Of a stretch of 5,004 bases of DNA, positions 1 to 5,004 are shown in pieces (the stretch's first letter is position 1; every line of letters starts with the position of its first letter). The notes under the pieces were generated by a model. That model was not told where the DNA came from. It ran no database searches and saw nothing but the letters and a program-made list of their open reading frames with translations. The DNA lies in contig PIVH01000781.1 in assembly GCA_003354225.1 (NCBI GenBank), positions 1-5,004 of the forward strand. The letters are read 5' to 3'. Made by a program: the position numbers and the translations under genes. The DNA comes from Globobulimina sp. (Eukaryota; Foraminifera; Rotaliida).

Positions 1-3000
1 TCGAAGTCAGGCTCGTCAATAATCGGTCCGCGCGAGTCTTGTCATCCAATAAATAGTTATCCAAATATAAGTTATTATCGTCGTCATTGGCTTGTTGCTG
101 CTTTTTAATTTTCCATAAATCGTTCCAGAAATTCTCGCCGGTCACATCCAACGATGCAGTGGCTTTCGCTTTGTCCGATTCAAAGGTCTTCCGCGTGAAT
201 GAGTGCATGCCAATGCCGGCATTGTTGTTATTCGTCTCCACCGCACTGCGATCAATCCGATGTGCCGCATGTTGCAATAACTCATCAATATCGCATTCTT
301 GCCACTTCTTACTGGCAATGATGGCATCTTCGTCGTTCAATATGGCATAGGCGCCATGGCGCAGCATATTATCCAATTGCTTCAAATCCTGCACATCCTT
401 CTTCTTCACGCCATGCTCCACTGATTTCAAGATCGCTTGGCCTAATCCCAATTTCTTGCTCGCTCGCTCAAACATCTGCGCCTCGTACGTATTCTTAGTG
501 ACTAAGCGGTACACACTCACGGCTTTATGCTGCCCAATCCGATGACAGCGGGCTTGCGCTTGGATGTCTTGCTGCGGATTCCAGTCCGAATCAAATATAA
601 TCACTGTGTCCGCAGCCACCAAGTTCAAACCCTGTCCCCCGGCCCGTGTGGTCAATAAAAATACCAATCGGTCGCTATTCGGCGCACAAAAGCGGTCAAT
701 GGCGGCCTGGCGATCGTGTGATTTGGTCGTACCGTCAAACCGCTCATATTTATAGCGCTTGTAATCCAAATATTCCTGCAATATATTCAACACTTTGCGC
801 ATCTGACTGAAGATCAATACGCGATGGCCCTCCCGCTTCAATTTCGGCAATAACTTGTCTAACAACACCATCTTACCCGAGGCGGCGATGGTTTTCTCCA
901 TATATTCTTCGTGCGATATGCCTTCACCGCACTCGCGATCGATAGTGCCGTCAATGAGCCATGGATGGTTGCAGCATTTCCGCAGTTGCACTTCCAGATT
1001 GATTAAATTGGGCAGATTTCCTTTATCCACGCCGGCTTCTAAGAATTCGCGATTGCGGTCGAATAAGGCGCGATAATATGTCTTTTGGATGGTGGTTAAC
1101 TCGATGTCGATGATGGTTTCCTCTTTCTTAGGGATGGATTTCTCCACATTCTCCTTCAACCGCCGCAATATATATTGCTGTATCCGCAGTTGCAGCGCAT
1201 TTACCTGCGTCGAGCTGTTAATTTGTGAGTGCTCGTCCACCATATTCCCGCCGTACGAGCGGTTAAAATCGCGGAAGTTTTGAAACTCAGTCGGCTCCAA
1301 AAAATGCAATAAATTGAACAGTTCATCCATCGAGTTCTGGATCGGCGTACCCGTCAATAATATGCGTCTCTGCGCGTCCAATAACTCAAACGATTTACTT
1401 AACTGCGTACTGCGCGATTTCAACCGATGTCCTTCGTCCACGACGCATAAAACCCATTTGATATTGGCCAACCACTCCAAATCGCACATCAATATCTCGT
1501 ACGTGGTCAACAATATGTTGAATTTGGGCGTCTTCCGCTGACTTTTGCTGTAATAAAATTCATGATTGCGTATAATTTCACGCGAAACCTGTCCCCGTTC
1601 GCTGTCGTGATACACCACGCAATTCAGATCCGTCCAGGTCTCGATCTCGCGCTTCCAATGAAACAGCGTGCTCAGCGGCGCCACGATTAAAAAGGGGCCG
1701 TGGATGTTATTCACGCGAAACAAATGCTCGATAAAGCAGGTACTCTGAATGGTTTTGCCTAAACCCATCTCGTCCGCTAATATACTATTCGAGCCCTCGT
1801 AAAATTTCTGAATCAGCCAATTCAACCCAATCACCTGATAGTCGCGCAACTTATTCTCGCCTTTATACACCCTCTGCTCGTCCGGCACCACTTCATTGGC
1901 CGAATCCTCCCGCAATTCTTGCTTCATCTTCGCGTCCGCGGCGTTCTGCGCAGGCTGGTCGCAATCGCCTTGCCCTTCGCGGATCTTATACCAGCCATAC
2001 ATACCTTTCTTGAACGCCAAGTCATCCAAATGCCGCTTCTTGGTATCGGCCGGGATCTTATTCCACAGCTCGTACTGCGTAATCTTGTCCGCACAGTCGA
2101 TGTCTTGCGCGGTTTCATACGTACAACACGAGTACGATAACCCCATCCATTTCACATAGTATTTCTTCTCTCCATTCACGTCGATACAATCAATGATGCG
2201 GTCCACTTCACTGAACGACGGGTCATACGGCTCGCCGCCCCATAATAAGCCACATTTACTCTCATAATCAAAGGCCACTCGCTGCCAGGATGTTATCTTG
2301 CGGTTTACGCGTAATTTGCCAAAGCGATGTACCATTTGCTGCTCCGTCTCCCATTCGCAATGTAGGTAAGAAATGCCTTCCAATTTGATGAAATACCGCG
2401 TCTGCTCCAATAACTCGCTCGCTTTGCACCCATTATCCAGTGCATGTTGCATGTCGTCATAGACATGGTCGGTTTTCGGCGCCACGAAGACCGTACACAC
2501 CGCCAATATCCGCTCGATCTTCTCCTCATAGATATCGTTGGCTTGTTTCTGTTGCAATAATACCTCCGCCTCTTCCCGCGCCAAATACTTATCAATGGCC
2601 TGTTCTTCCGCATAGTTCGGCCGTTTCTTCTTCTTTTTGGCCAAACGCGTCGATTTCCTCTGTCCACTCCATAAATGATCCTCGTCATCGTTCAAATCAC
2701 CGTCATACTCTTCGTCGTCACTGCCCACGGATTTATTGCGTCGGCCCCCGCTTCGCGTCGTGTACCCGGCGGTGGCAGCACTGCTCGACTTGGAAGGGTT
2801 TTGCATCTGTTGTGCGTACAACATAATCTCTTCTAATTTGGCCTGGCATTCGCGTGGATTGTTATGGCGAGCGGATAACTCGGCATCTTGCGCTAATAAA
2901 TCGGTCGTAAATTGATTGTCATTGGCTGCGGCAAACGCGACCAAAGCCATTATCTCATTGTGGGTCCAATTGGTGGCCAATAAGGCCTTGAAATTGAAGG

Positions 3001-3841
3001 AGGACGGCGCGGCATGGCGAGAACGCATAGCCTGCCGATTGAGTAACATCTCATCTTCGTCCAAATCGCTCTCCGACTCGCCATATTCCTCATCGTCAGT
3101 GGTATCGTCGCTATCCGGTAGGTACTCGTCGTCGGAATCTTTGCCTTTCAGCTTCTTCTTCTTTGCCTGGCGAGTGGCCTCTTTCTCTTTGCGCTTGACG
3201 CGAATGGCGGCTTTTTCCGCTACTTTCTGTTTTTTCAATAACTCGAAGCGTTCATCGGCTTCCTTGCGGTCGCGGGTTTCGATCAAACCCATGAGTTTGC
3301 CAAAGGTTTCGTTGTTTTTGTTTTCGAATTCCATGCGTTTCTGGTACGCATGCATGCGTTGTTGGAGCACGGTGTTGGAGCCATGCTGTGCTTGATGGGG
3401 GTTGTTTTTCTGCGACGCTTCCATTTTGATTTGACGCTGAATGGTCAATGCGGTCAATTGCAAGGCAGAGTAGGCAGACTGGTCCGGCTTTTCCTGGGGA
3501 TAATCGCAGGAATTGTTTGGTGCTTCGCCGTAGGAACATGCCCAATTGGACGGTTCCAGCCAAGTGGAGATGTCGCGCGTGGAGACACTGAGTACTCTCC
3601 ATTTGCGACAACTTGTACATTGCACCCATTGCGGCACAAAGCCGACGTTGGAATCGATGATGGCTTGCCACGGATTGTTGTTTGCTGGATAGGAATGTGC
3701 GGTATGCGCTTGTTGTTGATAACTGCTTCTTTGCTGTTGCTGATAACGTTGGTGATATTGCTGCGTGTTACCTCCATTGGAATATCGCGAGTCCATCGCC
3801 ATTGCACCGGTTAATCCGCCCCGTTTGTTCATATACTGTGC
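1..3841 (-). CDS. CHD-family SNF2 ATPase chromatin remodeller, exon 2 (3' partial), with CW zinc finger and double chromodomain
   Basis: This exon is one uninterrupted frame of 1280 codons, open at the left edge. It encodes an ATP-dependent nucleosome remodeller acting in the nucleus. Order by exon 2 residue number: Gln-rich leader 24-53; CW zinc finger 65-113; charged helix 155-232; acidic tract 232-262; Myb/SANT-like segment 283-341; acidic and lysine-rich tract 360-405; chromodomain 1 at 437-520; chromodomain 2 at 537-602; SNF2 N-lobe 657-913; helicase C-lobe 984-1110; CHD6-9-like tail 1139-1245. Catalytic features are intact: Walker A lysine 693 in DEMGLGKT, DEGH box 799-802, LTGTP 826-830, and arginines 1095 and 1098 in QARCHRIGQ. 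Tandem chromodomains before the ATPase define the CHD family. The tail, with RHGAYAIL and the SLD...NFW segment, resembles subgroup III (CHD6-9/Kismet) rather than CHD1 or Mi-2. Subgroup assignment is from memory of the family, so less certain than the family call. The internal ATG at 3832 lies three codons after the acceptor and is probably not the main start. Confidence 0.93.
98..418 (-). other. Post-helicase region resembling CHD6-9/Kismet subgroup (exon 2 residues about 1139-1245)
   Basis: After the helicase the chain reads LDNMLRHGAYAIL, then a short acidic stretch, ECDIDELL, a His/Arg-rich turn, SFTRKTF, and SLDVTGENFWNDLWK. In the same order CHD6-9 proteins have a L-RKGAYA segment, an acidic stretch, an EEDID-(Q)-LL helix, a ST/SF-x-A-(K)-F segment and an SLDDPNFW segment. 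The order of conserved blocks is the evidence for subgroup III. The sequence then turns Gln/Asp/Asn-rich and leaves the window; any SLIDE or BRK domains would lie beyond the edge. Confidence 0.7.
503..883 (-). other. SNF2 helicase C-terminal lobe (exon 2 residues about 984-1110)
   Basis: The lobe begins with SGKMVLLDKLLPKLKREGHRVLIFSQM (motif IV region) and RFDGTT. Motif V is TTRAGGQGLNLVAADTVI. Motif VI is WNPQQDIQAQARCHRIGQ with Arg1095 and Arg1098 as the expected arginine fingers. The motif V residue that is normally Leu in RAGGLG is Gln1067 here. The lobe runs directly into VYRLVTKNTYEAQMFERAS, the usual SNF2 continuation. Confidence 0.96.
1094..1864 (-). other. SNF2 ATPase N-terminal lobe (exon 2 residues about 657-913)
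   Basis: The lobe opens with KLRDYQVIGLNWL, the SNF2 Q-motif region. Motif I is DEMGLGKTIQ with Lys693 as the ATP-phosphate-binding lysine. Motif Ia is LIVAPLSTLFHW. Motif II is DEGH (799-802) followed by RLKS, instead of the more frequent DEAH-RLKN; DEGH occurs in other CHD proteins. Motif III is LLTGTPIQNSMDELFNLLHF. The lobe appears catalytically complete. Confidence 0.96.
2027..2224 (-). other. Chromodomain 2 (exon 2 residues about 537-602)
   Basis: The segment starts with PSFSEVDRIIDCIDVNGEK, continues with YYVKWMGLSYSCCTYE, and ends with a helix around QDIDCADKITQYELW. This is the second CHD chromodomain: the EVDRI(I/L/M)D start, the VKW strand and the T(W/Y)E turn are all present. The turn tryptophan is Tyr572 here. 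Tandem placement upstream of the SNF2 domain is the main evidence for the CHD family. Confidence 0.88.
2273..2524 (-). other. Chromodomain 1 (exon 2 residues about 437-520)
   Basis: The core RYFIKLEGISYLHCEWETEQQM matches the CHD chromodomain 1 pattern, where a (V/I)KWKG-type strand is followed by SYxHCxW and an acidic helix start. The tail with FGKLRVNRKITSWQR matches the usual basic helix. The tryptophan usual in the KWKG strand is Leu484 here. CHD6-9 proteins also vary at this spot. The domain probably works with chromodomain 2 as one unit that gates the ATPase and contacts nucleosomal DNA or the histone tail. Confidence 0.85.
2618..2755 (-). other. Acidic tract and lysine-rich probable nuclear localisation signal (exon 2 residues 360-405)
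   Basis: A Gly/Arg-rich start (RSGGRRNKS) leads into an acidic stretch with many Asp and Glu, then RKSTRLAKKKKKR. The last segment is a strong monopartite-type nuclear localisation signal. It sits just ahead of chromodomain 1, where CHD proteins commonly have a basic stretch. Confidence 0.65.
2810..2986 (-). other. Possible Myb/SANT-like helical domain (exon 2 residues 283-341)
   Basis: The segment begins with NWTHNEIMALVAF and ends with NNPRECQAKLEEIM. This is reminiscent of Myb/SANT repeats, which start with Trp-Thr-x2-Glu and end with an Arg-x-x-x-Cys-x-x-Lys/Arg pattern in the third helix. The middle has a plausible second helix. The later conserved tryptophans of Myb repeats are missing, so it is divergent or a chance likeness. 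If real, it would bind DNA or histone tails. Confidence 0.35.
3047..3370 (-). other. Charged helix followed by acidic tract (exon 2 residues about 155-262)
   Basis: Residues 155-232 are a long, highly charged, probably helical stretch that becomes lysine-rich at the end (RQAKKKKLKGK, a likely nuclear localisation signal). Residues 232-262 then turn strongly acidic, mainly Asp and Glu with Ser and Thr. Alternating basic and acidic tracts are common in remodeller N-termini and often contact DNA or histones; the role here is inferred from composition only. Confidence 0.6.
3494..3640 (-). other. CW-type zinc finger (exon 2 residues about 65-113)
   Basis: The segment has the diagnostic CW pattern: Trp69-x2-Cys72-x2-Cys75-x2-Trp78-Arg, then Trp97-x-Cys99 and Cys109. 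The four cysteines are spaced to bind one zinc ion. The two N-terminal tryptophans are nine residues apart (WVQCTSCRKWR). In characterised CW domains such as ZCWPW1 and ASHH2 the corresponding tryptophans help form the pocket that reads lysine 4 of histone H3. Binding by this copy is inference. CW domains are not part of the standard animal, fungal or plant CHD layout. Confidence 0.87.
3674..3763 (-). repeat. Gln/Tyr-rich low-complexity leader (exon 2 residues 24-53)
   Basis: This part of exon 2 is rich in Gln, Tyr, His and Asn (for example QQYHQRYQQQQRSSYQQQ), encoded mostly by CAA and CAG. It joins the AT-hook/coiled-coil exon to the CW finger and is probably disordered, with prion-like composition. 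Confidence 0.65.
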
Positions 3842-3983
3842 CTGTAATGTAACATAGAAAAAACATATATATTTAATATACAAAACAAAACCAAACAGAA
3901 AATGTCAGAAATAAAAAAAAAATGAGCAAATAATAACAAATCAGTGTATACTGTATATATAATATAATAAATGTAGGATATAC
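3842..3983 (-). other. Spliceosomal intron, 142 bp, GT-AG, phase 0
   Basis: The sense strand reads TTCGAA|GTATAT at the 5' end and ACATTACAG|GCACAG at the 3' end. Joining the flanks keeps the frame: Ile-Ala-Asp-Phe-Glu then Ala-Gln-Tyr-Met-Asn-Lys. Hand count gives 28 G or C out of 142 (about 20%), sharply below the flanking coding DNA. There is a run of ten T on the sense strand (3922-3913) and T-rich sequence after it. A good branch-point match, CTGAC, lies at 3908-3904 with its A at 3905, about 63 bases from the acceptor AG, which is rather far; nearer candidates are weaker. It contains in-frame stops, including TAA at 3875-3873. Confidence 0.88.
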
Positions 3984-5004
3984 TTCGAAGTCAGCAATAG
4001 GGCCAGAAGGTGTATTCCGTGCGGCAGTGTTCCTCTTTTTCGTCAATTGCAAAACTTGATTGTTTAGGCCCTTTATCTTATTTTGCAACTGCGTCATGTC
4101 ATTGTATGCGTTGCTTAATTGCGATTGCAATTTGTTCTGTTCATGCTGCCATTTTTGATTCGCAGACTGTTGCGCGAATGCATGCAATTGCTGCGGAGTG
4201 TATTGTGTGGCATATTGTGGATGAGAGGCAAACGAGCCATAGTATTGCTGCACTAATTGTTGTCGATGTGCTTCTGCGCTGTTTTTCAGCCACGAACTGA
4301 TAGAGACATAGGTTTGCTTTGCTTTGTCGAAATTGCTTTTGGCAGTGGCAATTTCCGCATCTTTGCCCTTTAAATCGTTTTCTATTTCTTGTAAGTTATA
4401 ATTAATGTTTTTTTTATTGCGGGAACCTTTAGGTCGGCCCCGACCGCGTTTGGGTTTAGAGACTGCCGCAGATTGGGCATCATCGACAATGCTACTTAGA
4501 ACAGATTGGGGAGCACCGGGTGTCTCGATGATGTTATTGGAGTGATTCGGGGGTTGTTGTGGTTGCAACTGGTTGCCCTCATTGTTGCTATCATTGCTAT
4601 TGCTGTTACTGCCGCTGTTGCTGTTGCTGTTGGTATTGAACATAGATTCATTTAAATTCGGCAAACTGAGTTGTACATTGTTAGAATTATTATTATTGGG
4701 TGATTTCGGAGTGGTATCGGAGATATTTTGTGGATTATATTTTGGTATTCTGCGTAAATCCATATCGGTGCCCTCCTCATTATTGTTGCTGTTGTCATTG
4801 TCGTTGGCGTCATTATCATTGCTTTGTGCCTGATTTGGCGGGTTTGGATTCGGCGATTCATTCGCATTTAAATATGAACTCAAATCCGGTAATTTCTCAG
4901 TGCCGATATTTTCAAAATTCAATCCACTAAAATCCATTGGTTGCGGTGTGTGTTGTTGTTGTTGAATTGGTGCAGTTTGATGGCGTTGCACCGCAATAAT
5001 TTGT
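3984..5004 (-). CDS. CHD-type chromatin remodeller, exon 1 (N-terminal part, 5' partial): low-complexity, AT-hook, coiled coil
   Basis: This is the 5' coding part of the remodeller whose ATPase lies in exon 2. The frame is open to the right edge: the codons upstream of the GTG at 4991 read Gln-Ile-Ile-Ala, so the true start may be outside the window. The first in-frame ATG visible is at 4937-4935 (Met-Asp-Phe-Ser-Gly) and could be the start. Residues 1-175 are rich in Asn, Gln, Ser, Asp and Pro and are probably disordered. Residues 179-194 are a basic AT-hook with the Gly-Arg-Pro core. Residues about 199-229 and 276-320 look like coiled-coil helices. The exon ends Ile-Ala-Asp-Phe-Glu at 3984, immediately before a GT donor in phase 0. 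Without splicing the frame continues into intron sequence and stops at 3875-3873. A separate small AT-hook gene is possible but less likely, because the frame, phase and splice sites all match exon 2. Confidence 0.8.
4032..4397 (-). other. Coiled-coil-like, Gln-rich helical region (exon 1 residues about 199-320)
   Basis: Two helical stretches flank a Gln/Tyr/His-rich linker. The first, about residues 199-229, alternates Leu/Ile with Glu, Lys and Asp. The second, about 276-320, has Leu, Met, Ile or Val at heptad-like spacing among Gln, Asn and Lys (for example KLQSQLSNAYNDMTQLQNKI). Both suggest coiled coils that could mediate dimerisation or subunit contact. No family is recognised, and no coiled-coil prediction could be run. 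Confidence 0.55.
4410..4457 (-). other. AT-hook DNA-binding motif (exon 1 residues 179-194)
   Basis: The segment reads Lys-Pro-Lys-Arg-Gly-Arg-Gly-Arg-Pro-Lys-Gly-Ser-Arg-Asn-Lys-Lys. The Arg-Gly-Arg-Pro core with flanking basic residues is the classic AT-hook, which inserts into the minor groove of AT-rich DNA. Only one copy is visible. It also could act as a nuclear localisation signal. Its presence just upstream of the remodeller exon supports the two exons belonging to one nuclear protein. Confidence 0.85.
4572..4637 (-). repeat. Asn/Ser-rich low-complexity tract (AAC/AGC trinucleotide run)
   Basis: Exon 1 residues 119-140 alternate Asn and Ser (NSNSNSGSNSNSN) and the DNA is an imperfect AAC/AGC/AAT repeat. 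On the opposite strand this reads as a leucine-rich frame, which is an artefact. A shorter poly-Asn run lies at 4697-4677 and a short CAA run encoding poly-Gln at about 4964-4953. Such tracts are prone to replication slippage. Confidence 0.75.
4758..4835 (-). repeat. Asn/Asp-rich low-complexity tract
   Basis: Exon 1 residues 53-78 are mostly Asn, Asp, Ser and Glu in short alternations such as NDNDANDNDN. The DNA is a degenerate AAT/AAC/GAT/GAC trinucleotide run. It probably encodes a disordered, length-variable linker. Confidence 0.75.

Noticed and set aside
1-10. The ten bases TCGAAGTCAG at the left edge also occur at 3985-3994, next to the splice donor, suggesting a repeat or a second donor
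   Set aside because: Several repeated ten-base words are expected by chance in 5 kb, the match does not extend, and the bases needed to see a donor lie outside the window.
2305-2688. Minus-strand 127-codon Arg/Trp-rich frame
   Set aside because: Shifted-frame reading of the chromodomain 1 region; no domain of its own.
2916-3395. Plus-strand 159-codon serine/phenylalanine-rich frame
   Set aside because: It is opposite the Lys/Glu/Asp-rich part of the remodeller exon; serine and leucine richness is what antisense of such codons gives. No recognisable domain.
3252-3807. Two minus-strand frames (139 and 117 codons) overlapping the start of exon 2
   Set aside because: They are out-of-frame readings of the exon that carries the CW finger in the third frame, which alone runs on for 1280 codons with clear domains.
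3350-3814. Plus-strand 154-codon frame with a hydrophobic C-terminus
   Set aside because: It lies entirely opposite the Gln-rich leader and CW finger coding sequence; hydrophobicity comes from antisense CAA/CAG/AAC codons.
3873-3983. C-terminal transmembrane anchor on an exon 1 protein
   Set aside because: The hydrophobic codons start exactly at a GT donor in 20% GC DNA, and splicing restores a frame into the remodeller; intron is the simpler reading.
4573-4833. Plus-strand frame with long leucine runs that looks like a membrane protein
   Set aside because: It is the antisense of the Asn/Ser/Asp trinucleotide tracts in exon 1; reversing AAC/AAT/AGC codons yields leucine-type codons.

Overview
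The window is eukaryotic nuclear DNA. It holds one protein-coding gene on the minus strand that runs off both edges of the window. The visible coding sequence is two exons joined by one 142-base GT-AG intron, giving about 1620 residues without start or end. The product is a chromodomain-helicase-DNA-binding (CHD) type chromatin remodeller of the SNF2 ATPase superfamily. The evidence is tandem chromodomains, a complete set of SNF2 motifs, and a post-helicase region that looks like the CHD6-9/Kismet subgroup.

Layout, in the sense direction (right to left). Bases 5004-3984 are exon 1: Gln/Asn/Ser/Asp-rich low-complexity sequence, an AT-hook (about 4457-4410) and two coiled-coil-like segments. 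Bases 3983-3842 are the intron, about 20% GC. Bases 3841-1 are exon 2. In order it carries a Gln-rich leader, a CW-type zinc finger (about 3640-3494), a long charged helix, and acidic and lysine-rich tracts. A weak Myb/SANT-like segment follows, then a second acidic plus basic (NLS-like) tract, two chromodomains, the SNF2 N-lobe, the helicase C-lobe and a CHD6-9-like tail. No other gene, RNA gene or mobile element was found. The numerous plus-strand open frames are antisense shadows.

The predicted machine is an ATP-driven nucleosome remodeller with several chromatin-contacting parts in one chain: AT-hook (DNA minor groove), CW finger (histone H3 tail lysine-4 reader in characterised cases) and double chromodomains. 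The CW plus AT-hook plus CHD6-9-like ATPase combination is the most unusual point. The organism cannot be named from the sequence. Asn/Gln-rich tracts, an AT-rich short intron in moderate-GC coding sequence, and absence of the usual animal or plant architecture suggest a protist, but this is inference.

Residue numbers: 'exon 1' numbering counts from the GTG codon at 4991; 'exon 2' numbering counts from the ATG at 3832.
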